From positions 1-64,000 of the forward strand of contig JAUCBJ010003790.1 of the NCBI GenBank assembly GCA_032718475.1: 64,000 nt of DNA. The letters are read 5' to 3'. This document shows positions 13,401-25,800 of the stretch, in pieces (position 1 is the stretch's first letter; every line of letters begins with the position of its first letter). Below the pieces are notes generated by a model. The model saw only the letters and a program-made list of their open reading frames with translations, searched no databases and was not told the DNA's origin. The stretch is from Nemertoderma westbladi (lineage: Eukaryota > Xenacoelomorpha > Nemertodermatida > Nemertodermatidae). A program made the translations under genes and the position numbers.

Positions 13401-16400
13401 ACAAGAACGAATAATACATGCAATGCACCAAGGGCTATGAGAAACTCAAGAGAGTAGAAGCGTTGGTTGTCACTTGGGTTGAGATAAGACAAGAAAGAAT
13501 AATACACACAATACACCAAGGGCTAGGAGAAACTCAAGAGAGTAGAAGCGTTGGGGGTCACTTGGGTCGAGATAAGACAAGAAAGAATAATACACTCAAT
13601 ACACAAAGGGCTAGGAGAAACTCAAGAGAGTAGAAGCGTTGGTGGTCACTTGGGTCGAGATAAGACAAGAACGAATAATACACTCAATACACAAAGGGCT
13701 AGGAGAAACTCAAGAGAGTAGAAGCGTTGGTTGTCACTTGGGTCGAGATAAGACAAGAACGAATAATACACTCAATACACCAAGGGCTAGGAGAAACTCA
13801 AGAGAGTAGAAGCGTTGGTTGTCACTTGGGTTGAGATAAGACAAGAACGAATAATACACTCAATACACAAAGGGCTAGGAGAAACTCAAGAGAGTAGAAG
13901 CGTTGGTGGTTACTTGGGTCGAGATAAGACAAGAACGAATAATACACTCAATACACAAAGGGCTAGGAGAAACTCAAGAGAGTAGAAGCATTGGGGGTCA
14001 CTTGGGTCGAGATAAGACAAGAACGAATAATACATGCAATATACCAAGGCCTAGGAGAAACTCAAGAGAGTAGAAGCGTTGGTTGTCACTTGGGTCGAGA
14101 TAAGACAAGAACGAATAATACATGCAATGCACCAAGGGCTAGGAGAAACTCAAGAGAGTAGAAGCGTTGGTTGTCACTTGGGTCGAGATAAGACAAGAAC
14201 GAATAATACACACAATACACCAAGGGCTAGGAGAAACTCAAGAGAGTAGAAGCGTTGGGGGTCACTTGGGTCGAGATAAGACAAGAACGAATAATACATG
14301 CAATACACAAAGGGCTAGGAGAAACTCAAGAGAGTAGAAGCGTTGGGGGTCACTTGCGTCGAGATAAGACAAGAATGAATAATACACTCAATACACAAAG
14401 GGCTAGGAGAAACTCAAGAGAGTAGAAGCGTTGGGGGTCACTTGGGTCGAGATAAGACAAGAACGAATAATACATGCAATGCACCAAGGGCTATGAGAAA
14501 CTCAAGAGAGTAGAAGCGTTGGTGGTCACTTGGGTCGAGATAAGACAAGAACGAATAATACATGCAATACACAAAGGGCTAGGAGAAACTCAAGAGAGTA
14601 GAAGCGTTGGTGGTCACTTGGGTCGAGATAAGACAAGAACGAATAATACATGCAATACACAAAGGGCTAGGAGAAACTCAAGAGAGTAGAAGCGTTGGTG
14701 GTTACTCGGGTCGAGATAAGACAAGAACGAATAATACATGCAATGCACCAAGGGCTAGGAGAAACTCAAGAGAGTAGAAGCGTTGGTGGTCACTTGGGTC
14801 GAGATAAGACAAGAACGAATAATACACTCAATAGACAAAGGGCTAGGAGAAACTCAAGAGAGTAGAAGCGTTGGGGGTCACTTGGGTCGAGATAAGACAA
14901 GAAAGAATAATACACACAATAGACCAAGGGCTAGGAGAAACTCAAGAGAGTAGAAGCGTTGGTTGTCACTTGGGTCGAGTTAAGACAAGAATGAGTAATA
15001 CATGCAATGCACCAAGGGCTATGAGAAACTCAAGAGAGTAGAAGCGTTGGTGGTCACTTGGGTCGAGTTAAGACAAGAATGAGTAATACATGCAATACAC
15101 AAAGGGCTAGGAGAAACTCAAGAGAGTAGAAGCGTTGGTGGTTACTCGGGTCGAGATAAGACAAGAACGAATAATACATGCAATGCACCAAGGGCTAGGA
15201 GAAACTCAAGAGAGTAGAAGCGTTGTTGGTCACTTGGGTCGAGTTAAGACAAGAATGAGTAATACATGCAATGCACCAAGGGCTAGGAGAAACTCAAGAG
15301 AGTAGAAGCGTTGGTGGTCACTTGGGTCGAGATAAGACAAGAACGAATAATACATGCAATGCACCAAGGGCAAGGAGAAACTCAGAGAGTAGAAGCGTTG
15401 GTTGTCACTTGGGTTGAGATAAGACAAGAAAGAATAATACACACAATACACCAAGGGCTAGGAGAAACTCAAGAGAGTAGAAGCGTTGGTGGTCACTTGG
15501 GTCGAGTTAAGACAAGAATGAGTAATACATGCAATACACAAAGGGCTAGGAGAAACTCAAGAGAGTAGAAGCGTTGGTGGTCACTTGGGTCGAGATAAGA
15601 CAAGAAAGAATAATACATGCAATGCACCAAGGGCTAGGAGAAACTCAAGAGAGTAGAAGCGTTGGTGGTCACTTGGGTCGAGTTAAGACAAGAAAGAATA
15701 ATACATGCAATGCACCAAGGGCTAGGAGAAACTCAAGAGAGTAGAAGCGTTGGTGGTCACTTGGGTCGAGATAAGACAAGAAAGAATAATACATGCAATG
15801 CACCAAGGGCTAGGAGAAACTCAACAGAGTAGAAGTGTTGGTGGTTACTCGGGTCGAGATAAGACAAGAACGAATAATACATGCAATGCACCAAGGGCTA
15901 GGAGAAACTCAAGAGAGTAGAAGCGTTGTTGGTCACTTGGGTCGAGTTAAGACAAGAACGAATAATACACTCAATACACAAAGGGCTAGGAGAAACTCAA
16001 GAGAGTAGAAGCGTTGGTTGTCACTTGGGTCGAGATAAGACAAGAAAGAATAATACACTCAATACACAAAGGGCTAGGAGAAACTCAAGAGAGTAGAAGC
16101 GTTGTTGGTCACTTGGGTCGAGTTAAGACAAGAACGAATAATACACTCAATACACAAAGGGCTAGGAGAAACTCAAGAGAGTAGAAGCATTGGTGGTTAC
16201 TCGGGTCGAGATAAGACAAGAACGAATAATACATGCAATGCACCAAGGGCTAGGAGAAACTCAAGAGAGTAGAAGCGTTGTTGGTCACTTGGGTCGAGTT
16301 AAGACAAGAACGAATAATACACACAATACACCAAGGGCTAGGAGAAACTCAAGAGAGTAGAAGCGTTGGTGGTTACTCGGGTCGAGATAAGACAAGAACG

Positions 16401-19400
16401 AATAATACATGCAATGCACCAAGGGCTAGGAGAAACTCAACAGAGTAGAAGCGTTGGGGGTCACTTGGGTCGAGTTAAGACAAGAATGAGTAATACATGC
16501 AATGCACCAAGGGCTAGGAGAAACTCAAGAGAGTAGAAGCGTTGGTGGTCACTTGGGTCGAGTTAAGACAAGAATGAGTAATACATGCAATACACAAAAG
16601 GCTAGGAGAAACTCAAGAGAGTAGAAGCGTTGGGGGTCACTTGGGTCGAGTTAAGACAAGAATGAGTAATACATGCAATGCACCAAGGGCTAGGAGAAAC
16701 TCAAGAGAGTAGAAGCGTTGGTGGTCACTTGGGTCGAGTTAAGACAAGAATGAGTAATACATGCAATACACAAAGGGCTAGGAGAAATTCAAGAGAGTAG
16801 AAGCGTTGGTTGTCACTTGGGTCGAGATAAGACAAGAAAGAATAATACACTCAATACACAAAGGGCTAGGAGAAACTCAAGAGAGTAGAAGCGTTGTTGG
16901 TCACTTGGGTCGAGTTAAGACAAGAAAGAATAATACACTCAATACACAAAGGGCTAGGAGAAACTCAAGAGAGTAGAAGCGTTGTTGGTCACTTGGGTCG
17001 AGTTAAGACAAGAACGAATAATACACTCAATACACAAAGGGCTAGGAGAAACTCAAGAGAGTAGAAGCATTGGTGGTTACTCGGGTCGAGATAAGACAAG
17101 AACGAATAATACATGCAATGCACCAAGGGCTAGGAGAAACTCAAGAGAGTAGAAGCGTTGTTGGTCACTTGGGTCGAGTTAAGACAAGAACGAATAATAC
17201 ACACAATACACCAAGGGCTAGGAGAAACTCAAGAGAGTAGAAGCGTTGGTGGTTACTCGGGTCGAGATAAGACAAGAACGAATAATACATGCAATGCACC
17301 AAGGGCTAGGAGAAACTCAACAGAGTAGAAGCGTTGGGGGTCACTTGGGTCGAGTTAAGACAAGAATGAGTAATACATGCAATGCACCAAGGGCTAGGAG
17401 AAACTCAAGAGAGTAGAAGCGTTGGTGGTCACTTGGGTCGAGTTAAGACAAGAATGAGTAATACATGCAATACACAAAGGGCTAGGAGAAACTCAAGAGA
17501 GTAGAAGCGTTGGGGGTCACTTGGGTCGAGTTAAGACAAGAATGAGTAATACATGCAATGCACCAAGGGCTAGGAGAAACTCAAGAGAGTAGAAGCGTTG
17601 GTGGTCACTTGGGTCGAGTTAAGACAAGAATGAGTAATACATGCAATACACAAAGGGCTAGGAGAAATTCAAGAGAGTAGAAGCGTTGGTGGTTACTCGG
17701 GTCGAGATAAGACAAGAACGAATAATACATGCAATGCACCAAGGGCTAGGAGAAACTCAAGAGAGTAGAAGCGTTGGTGGTCACTTGGGTCGAGTTAAGA
17801 CAAGAATGAGTAATACATGCAATACACAAAGGGCTAGGAGAAACTCAAGAGAGTAGAAGCGTTGGTTGTCACTTGGGTTGAGATAAGACAAGAAAGAATA
17901 ATACACACAATACACCAAGGGCTAGGAGAAACTCAAGAGAGTAGAAGCGTTGGTTGTCACTTGGGTCGAGATAAGACAAGAAAGAATAATACACGCAATA
18001 CACCAAGGGCTAGGAGAAACTCAAGAGAGTAGAAGCGTTGGTGGTCACTTGGGTCGAGATAAGACAAGAACGAATAATACACTGCAATACACCAAGGGCT
18101 AGGAGAAACTCAAGAGAGTAGAAGCGTTGGTGGTCACTTGGGTCGAGATAAGACAAGAAAGAATAATACACACAATACACCAAGGGCTAGGAGAAACTCA
18201 AGAGAGTAGAAGCGTTGGTGGTCACTTGGGTCGAGTTAAGACAAGAATGAGTAATACATGCAATACACAAAGGGCTAGGAGAAACTCAAGAGAGTAGAAG
18301 CGTTGGTTGTCACTTGGGTTGAGATAAGACAAGAAAGAATAATACACACAATACACCAAGGGCTAGAAGAAACTCAAGAGAGTAGAAGCGTTGGTGGTCA
18401 CTTGGGTCGAGTTAAGACAAGAATGAGTAATACATGCAATGCACCAAGGGCTAGGAGAAACTCAAGAGAGTAGAAGCGTTGGTGGTTACTCGGGTCGAGA
18501 TAAGACAAGAACGAATAATACATGCAATGCACCAAGGGCTAGGAGAAACTCAAGAGAGTAGAAGCGTTGTTGGTCACTTGGGTCGAGTTAAGACAAGAAC
18601 GAATAATACACACAATACACCAAGGGCTAGGAGAAACTCAAGAGAGTAGAAGCGTTGGTGGTCACTTGGGTCGAGTTAAGACAAGAATGAGTAATACATG
18701 CAATACACAAAGGGCTAGGAGAAACTCAAGAGAGTAGAAGCGTTGGTGGTTACTCGGGTCGAGATAAGACAAGAACGAATAATACATGCAATGCACCAAG
18801 GGCTAGGAGAAACTCAAGAGAGTAGAAGCGTTGTTGGTCACTTGGGTCGAGTTAAGACAAGAACGAATAATACACACAATACACCAAGGGCTAGGAGAAA
18901 CTCAAGAGAGTAGAAGCGTTGGTGGTCACTTGGGTCGAGTTAAGACAAGAATGAGTAATACATGCAATACACCAAGGGCTAGGAGAAACTCAAGAGAGTA
19001 GAAGCGTTGGTGGTCACTTGGGTCGAGTTAAGACAAGAAAGAATAATACATGCAATGCACCAAGGGCTAGGAGAAACTCAAGAGAGTAGAAGCGTTGGTG
19101 GTCACTTGGGTCGAGATAAGACAAGAACGAATAATACACACAATACACCAAGGGCTAGGAGAAACTCAAGAGAGTAGAAGCGTTGGTGGTCACTTGGGTC
19201 GAGATAAGACAAGAATGAGTAATACATGCAATGCACCAAGGGCTAGGAGAAACTCAAGAGAGTAGAAGCGTTGGTGATCACTTGGGTCGAGTTAAGACAA
19301 GAACTAATAATACACACAATACACCAAGGGCTAGGAGAAACTCAAGAGAGTAGAAGCGTTGGTGGTCACTTGGGTCGAGTTAAGACAATAATGAGTAATA

Positions 19401-20098
19401 CATGCAATACACCAAGGGCTAGGAGAAACTCAAGAGAGTAGAAGCGTTGGTGGTCACTTGGGTCGAGTTAAGACAAGAAAGAATAATACATGCAATGCAC
19501 CAAGGGCTAGGAGAAACTCAAGAGAGTAGAAGCGTTGGTGGTCACTTGGGTCGAGATAAGACAAGAACGAATAATACACTCAATACACAAAGGGCTAGAA
19601 GAAACTCAAGAGAGTAGAAGCGTTGGTTGTCACTTGGGTTGAGATAAGACAAGAAAGAATAATACACACAATACACCAAGGGCTAGGAGAAACTCAAGAG
19701 AGTAGAAGCGTTGGTGGTCACTTGGGTCGAGATAAGACAAGAATGAGTAATACATGCAATGCACCAAGGGCTAGGAGAAACTCAAGAGAGTAGAAGCGTT
19801 GGTGGTCACTTGGGTCGAGATAAGACAAGAACGAATAATACACTCAATACACAAAGGGCTAGGAGAAACTCAAGAGAGTAGAAGCGTTGGTTGTCACTTG
19901 GGTTGAGATAAGACAAGAAAGAATAATACACACAATACACCAAGGGCTAGGAGAAACTCAAGAGAGTAGAAGCGTTGGTGGTCACTTGGGTCGAGATAAG
20001 ACAAGAAAGAATAATACATGCAATGCACCAAGGGCTATGAGAAACTCAAGAGAGTAGAAGCGTTGGTTGTCACTTGGGTTGAGTTAAGACAAGAATGA
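7425..20098. repeat. 88-bp satellite array, about 144 copies, with higher-order repeats
   Basis: A 12.7-kb array of 88-bp units (for example CACCAAGGGCTAGGAGAAAC, then AGAAGCGTTGG, CACTTGGGTCGAG, AGACAAGAACGAATAATAC). Variants recur in fixed order: a block near 10560-11170 reappears 28 units (2464 bp) downstream at about 13020-13630, a block near 12060 reappears 16 units (1408 bp) on, and the block at 16101 reappears 10 units (880 bp) on at 16981. Short open frames spanning 2-3 units occur repeatedly because the period is 3n+1; they are not genes. One unit near 15370 has lost a base, and a few other single-base indels occur. Confidence 0.97.
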
Positions 20099-21099
20099 AG
20101 CTTCAAGAAATGTGTTTATTACTAGGTATATAAATACAGACCCATAATCACGATACTGTCTTACATTTATTTTATATCACTAGGCCTATATGTACGACTT
20201 TCATATATGTTTACCATTTAATTATTTTTATTATTTAAATTTACTATTAATTATTATAATACTGTAGTGGCCTACATCCACTTCGGATATTAAATAAATA
20301 TAAACCAACATAAATACATTATGTAACACTCAGGTTGGAACGGGTTTCTATGTGTGTAATATCATTTGGATATTTTAAATATACATTTTGGAGTTAGATA
20401 TACTCATACTGTAAGTGGTCAGTCAAAAGCAACTCTGAGCACCGACAGACATCTAGTACTCTATAGATTTACTTCTCATTGATTTGCTCCCCCCCCCCCC
20501 CCCCCCCCTTAAGTTTTATTTAGGTTTTATTGTTCCCTGGAAATCTGCAATAAAAGTCCGACACAAAATAAATTAAGTAACTCAAACTTCTCTCCCTCCC
20601 CAAGAATACTGAATGTTTCAGTTTCAGAGGGTTTGGGGGCTTTAGATCAATGGCAATGCCAAAATTTCTTCTAAATTTATAAGATTTATGACATGTTACA
20701 TGACAATATTACAGATGGGGGGAAACTGGAGTTAGATATACTAAGTGGTCAGTCAAAAGCAACTCCGAGCACCGGCCAACATGTATTACTCTATAGATTT
20801 ACTTTTCATTGATTTGCTTCACCCCCCCCCCCCCCCCCCCCCCCCCTCTTAAATTTAATTCATTAATTAATTTTGTTCTTTCTATGAACCTATGATTTAA
20901 TTAATACAATTGATTTCTTCACATAAACATCTTAATGAATAAATAATAATTATGAAACCAATATAATAATTAATATAGATTCATTGCGAACCAAATATGA
21001 GTACCAACTCTTGATTGCCAACTCCATACCAACTCCAATACAATGCATTAAATAAAAAGAAGCTAACGTTTTATATAATTTTCTTTAAAAAAAGGGCAG
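20099..21099. other. Spacer with a duplicated segment ending in poly-C
   Basis: No gene seen. A segment of about 115 bp (starting GGAGTTAGATATACT and ending ATTTGCT followed by a poly-C run) occurs twice in direct orientation, at about 20391-20508 and 20733-20846, with some substitutions and one small indel. The poly-C runs are about 18 and 24 bases long. Confidence 0.7.
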
Positions 21100-21250
21100 T
21101 ACATGCTGCCTTTAGGTAGTACTAATTGCCTAGGCGGTTAATACTACGGTAGTAACTGATGCCTAGGCATATTGTAATACGGTAGTACTGAGTGCCGATG
21201 CACCACGTACTATGGTAGTATATTTTTGAGGTAGTATTAGCTGCCTGTTA
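21100..21250. repeat. Diverged relatives of the 53-bp satellite
   Basis: Several degenerate copies of the 53-bp unit can be read: AGTACTAATTGCCTAGGCGG, ACGGTAGTAACTGATGCCTAG, and CACCACGTACTATGGTAGTA. They lie 14 kb from the main 53-bp array, on the far side of the 88-bp satellite. They may be founder copies or remnants of a once larger array. Confidence 0.8.
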
Positions 21251-21872
21251 CACCGGGCCAGATAGGGTTAAGGGGGATGGTTTTTATAGTGTTTGTTGTT
21301 GTTACATAACATATATAAATATTTTAACCACCCCCACTAAACATATTATTTATTTATTCATACCTAACATACCAAACCTACGGAAGCCCATAGCGGCCAG
21401 GACACAAACATTAAAGTGACAAATTGTGAGACAAGGAAAGGACGTTGAAATGACATAGACCGAATATTAATTATAATTAGTGAATCCATAGGTTATCTAC
21501 CAGTTGCTAAAGTCCAATCGATTAAATCTATAAAGACGAGTAAATTTACCCATTGTATGGTAGATAATATGCAGTAAGTTATTGTTTGAACACAGATAGA
21601 ACACTGTACCAAACACTGTACGTACATAGGTACTGTAGCTAATTTTATTTAAATAAATGATTATACTATACACTACAGTAGGTATTTATATAATAAATAA
21701 ATTATGCAATAGTTGTACAGAAGATAATGGGCCAAATTGTTTGTCATTGATGGAGAGTTGATATATTTTAATTGTTTGATATTTTATTTTATTGTAATAA
21801 GTAAATAGATATTGTATTAAGTTTTAGTAGCCGATGTGGTTTGTATAGAATCCTCTTGGTGGGTAGATCGTC
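21251..21872. other. 5' flank of the PIP4P gene
   Basis: AT-rich sequence without a recognisable gene. Just before the coding start there is a pyrimidine/T-rich stretch ending in GTTTTAG at about 21820-21827, followed by TAGCCGATG. It could be a splice acceptor (for a 5' UTR intron or a trans-spliced leader), which the sequence alone cannot show. Confidence 0.35.
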
Positions 21873-22631
21873 ATGGCAACTAAAGACAGCGACCCTTTGG
21901 TTAAACCGGGTCTGCCGTCCTACTACTCCAACATGGAAGAGGACTACACCACACCTACAGCCCCAGAGATCTCTGGTCCGGTCACCTTCCCAGGGAGACA
22001 GGAGGACCCACCCCCCGCCTACAGTCTGTACCAGACACCCACTCCCAGCATAGAGTGCAAGGTCTGTATGACTCCAGTAAGTCTGGAAGGGAAGTCCAAA
22101 CAGTCGGTGGTTAAATGCGGCCATTGTGGTGAGGCGTCGCCGGTGAAAGCGCCCCCTAGTGGTAAGAAGTATGTTCGGTGTCCGTGCAACTGTCTGCTTA
22201 TCTGTAGACTGCAGAGTACCAAAGTGGCCTGTCCGAGGCCCCAATGTAAGCGAATAATAACGCTAACGGGAGGGGTCCCGACCTCCCAAGTCTGTCCGAA
22301 CAGAGTGACCGCGATCTGTGGGCACTGTAGCGGCTCGTTTGTGTGTCAAGGGAAGAGCAGTCTGTCCAAGTGTCCCCAATGCGGTCGCGTCTCCTCTGTG
22401 GGTAACTTCGCACGCACTAGAGGCGCTATTTACCTTTCTATAGGAGCTGTGTTTCTACTCGCCGCCACTGCAGTTACCATAGCAACCGTGGAGTCTGCTT
22501 CCGGCGGTATGTATTTCGTGTGGACCGGCGGATTTGTTGTCGGGGTTTCTTTGATATTCAGAGGATTATGGATGTTTTGCATCACAACCAGCCCAACACA
22601 AACCGCAACCAATAATCCACAAAACAGTTAA
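21873..22631 (+). CDS. PIP4P: Phosphatidylinositol-4,5-bisphosphate 4-phosphatase (TMEM55/PIP4P family), intronless
   Basis: A 252-residue protein of the TMEM55A/B family, late endosome/lysosome membrane proteins described as PtdIns(4,5)P2 4-phosphatases; TMEM55B also recruits JIP4 to lysosomes. A proline-rich N-terminus (1-60) contains PPPAY (46-50), a PPxY-type WW-binding motif. CxxC pairs follow at C62/C65, C82/C85, C149/C152 and C167/C170, with the family signature RCPCNCLLIC at 102-111 and CPRPQC at 120-125. Two membrane helices lie at about 186-206 and 214-235, with a short C-terminal tail. As I recall, the family CX5R active-site motif starts at the last cysteine of CNCLLIC; here that stretch is C111-RLQST-K117, so the arginine is replaced by lysine. 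Complete ORF without introns. The start was chosen for alignment of the N-terminus with the family. Confidence 0.93.
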   Translation: MATKDSDPLVKPGLPSYYSNMEEDYTTPTAPEISGPVTFPGRQEDPPPAYSLYQTPTPSIECKVCMTPVSLEGKSKQSVVKCGHCGEASPVKAPPSGKKYVRCPCNCLLICRLQSTKVACPRPQCKRIITLTGGVPTSQVCPNRVTAICGHCSGSFVCQGKSSLSKCPQCGRVSSVGNFARTRGAIYLSIGAVFLLAATAVTIATVESASGGMYFVWTGGFVVGVSLIFRGLWMFCITTSPTQTATNNPQNS

Positions 22632-22839
22632 CAACGACGCATTTCTCTATTTAAGTCATTGAAAGTAAAATACCCACACAAAAATTTACATCTATAAAAA
22701 GGGTAACTACATTATATTTGTAAATAATAATTTAAATTTTATCATTTATTTTACAAAATCCTGTCCATTCAATACTATCAAACATCAGCTCAGCAATTTC
22801 TCGATGAGTTCCTTTATGTAAATTAAAGTTAATAATTAT
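22632..22839 (+). other. Probable 3' UTR/flank of PIP4P
   Basis: AT-rich sequence between the stop codon and the start of the 18/21-bp satellite. No canonical AATAAA was seen. Confidence 0.4.
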
Positions 22840-25800
22840 TATTGTTTCTACTCTAATAATTGTTTCTTATCTAATAATAATTGTTTATTTTCTAATAATT
22901 ATTTATTTTCTAATAATTATTTATTCTCTAATAATAATTATTTCTTATCTAATATTTGTTTCTTCTCTAATAATTGTTTATTCTCTAATAATAATTGTTT
23001 CTTCTCTAATAATTGTTTCTTCTCTAATAATTGTTTCTTCTCTAATAATAATTGTTTATTCTCTAATAATTGTTTATTCTCTAATAATAATTGTTTCTTC
23101 TCTAATAATTGTTTCTTCTCTAATAATTGTTTCTTCTCTAATAATTGTTTCTTCTCTAATAATTGTTTCTTCTCTAATAATTGCTTCTTCTCTAATAATT
23201 GTTTCTTCTCTAATAATTGTTTATTCTCTAATAATAATTGTTTCTTCTCTAATAATTGTTTATTCTCTAATAATTGTTTATTCTCTAATAATTGTTTATT
23301 CTCTAATAATAATTGTTTCTTATCTAATATTTGTTTATTCTCTAATAATTGTTTCTTATCTAATAATTGTTTCTTATCTAATAATTGTTTCTTCTCTAAT
23401 ATTTGTTTATTCTCTAATAATAATTATTTCTTATCTAATAATTGTTTATTCTCTAATAATTGTTTCTTCTCTAATAATTGTTTCTTCTCTAATAATTGTT
23501 TCTTCTCTAATAATTGTTTCTTCTCTAATAATTGTTTCTTCTCTAATAATTGCTTCTTCTCTAATAATTGTTTCTTCTCTAATAATTGTTTATTCTCTAA
23601 TAATAATTGTTTCTTCTCTAATAATTGTTTATTCTCTAATAATTGTTTATTCTCTAATAATTGTTTATTCTCTAATAATAATTGTTTCTTATCTAATATT
23701 TGTTTATTCTCTAATAATTGTTTCTTATCTAATAATTGTTTCTTATCTAATAATTGTTTCTTCTCTAATATTTGTTTATTCTCTAATAATAATTATTTCT
23801 TATCTAATAATTGTTTATTCTCTAATAATTGTTTATTCTCTAATAATAATTGTTTCTTATCTAATATTTGTTTATTCTCTAATAATTATTTCTTATCTAA
23901 TAATTGTTTCTTCTCTAATAATTGTTTATTCGCTAATAATAATTGTTTCTTCTCTAATAATTGTTTATTCTCTAATAATTGTTTATTCTCTAATAATTGT
24001 TTATTCTCTAATAATAATTGTTTCTTATCTAATATTTGTTTATTCTCTAATAATTGTTTCTTATCTAATAATTGTTTCTTATCTAATAATTGTTTCTTCT
24101 CTAATAATTGTTTCTTCTCTAATATTTGTTTATTCTCTAATAATAATTATTTCTTATCTAATAATTGTTTCTTATCTAATAATTATTTCTTATCTAATAA
24201 TTGTTTTTTCTCTAATATTTGTTTATTCTATAATAATAATTATTTCTTATCTAATAATTGTTTCTTCTCTAATAATTGTTTCTTCTCTAATAATTGTTTC
24301 TTCTCTAATATTTGTTTATTCTCTAATAATAATTATTTCTTATCTAATAATTGTTTCTCCTCTAATAATTGTTTCTCCTCTAATAATTGTTTCTTCTCTA
24401 ATAATTGTTTCTTCTCTAATAATTGTTTATTCTCTAATAATAATTGTTTCTTCTCTAATAATTGTTTCTTCTCTAATAATTGTTTATTCTCTAATAATTG
24501 TTTATTCTCTAATAATAATTGTTTCTTCTCTAATAATTGTTTCTTCTCTAATAGTAATTGTTTCTTCTCTAATAATTGTTTCTTCTCTAATAATTGTTTA
24601 TTATCTAATAATAATTGTTTCTTCTCTAATAATTGTTTCTTCTCTAATAATTGTTTCTTCTCTAATAATAATTATTTCTTCTCTAATATTTGTTTATTCT
24701 ATAATAATAATTATTTATTCTCTAATAATTATTTCTTATCTAATAATTGTTTCTTCTCTAATAATAATTGTTTCTTCTCTAATAATTGTTTCTTCTCTAA
24801 TAATAAGTGTTTCTTCTCTAATAATTGTTTCTTCTCTAATAATTATTTCTTATCTAATAATTGTTTCTTCTCTAATAATTGTTTATTCTCTAATAATAAT
24901 TGTTTCTTCTCTAATAATTGTTTCTTCTCTAATAATTGTTTCTTCTCTAATAATTGTTTCTTCTCTAATAATTGTTTATTCTCTAATAATAATTGTTTCT
25001 TCTCTAATAATTGTTTCTTCTCTAATAATTGTTTCTTCTCTAATAATTGTTTATTCTCTAATAATAATTGTTTCTTCTCTAATAATTGTTTCTTCTCTAA
25101 TAATTGTTTCTTCTCTAATAATTGTTTATTCTCTAATAATAATTATTTCTTATCTAATAATTATTTCTTATCTAATAATTGTTTCTTCTCTAATAATTGT
25201 TTCTTCTCTAATAATTGTTTATTCTCTAATAATAATTATTTCTTATCTAATAATTGTTTCTTCTCTAATAATTGTTTCTTCTCTAATAATTATTTCTTCT
25301 CTAATAATTGTTTCTTCCCTAATAATTGTTTATTCTCTAATAATAATTATTTATTATCTAATAATTATTTCTTATCTAATAATTGTTTCTTCTCTAATAA
25401 TTGTTTCTTCTCTAATAATTGTTTCTTCTCTAATAATTGTTTATTCTCTAATAATAATTATTTCTTATCTAATAATTGTTTCTTCTCTAATAATTGTTTC
25501 TTCTCTAATAATTATTTCTTCTCTAATAATTGTTTCTTCCCTAATAATTGTTTATTCTCTAATAATAATTATTTCTTATCTAATAATTATTTCTTATCTA
25601 ATAATTGTTTCTTCTCTAATAATTGTTTCTTCTCTAATAATTGTTTATTCTCTAATAATAATTATTTCTTATCTAATAATCGTTTCTTCTCTAATAATTG
25701 TTTCTTCTCTAATAATAATTGTTTCTTCTCTAATAATTGTTTCTTCTCTAATAATTATTTATTCTCTAATAATTGTTTCTTCTCTAATAATTGTTTATTC

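Noticed and set aside
7609-15568. Recurring 71-85 codon frames
   Set aside because: Each spans 2-3 units of the 88-bp satellite, whose period is not a multiple of three; they recur wherever the same variants recur.
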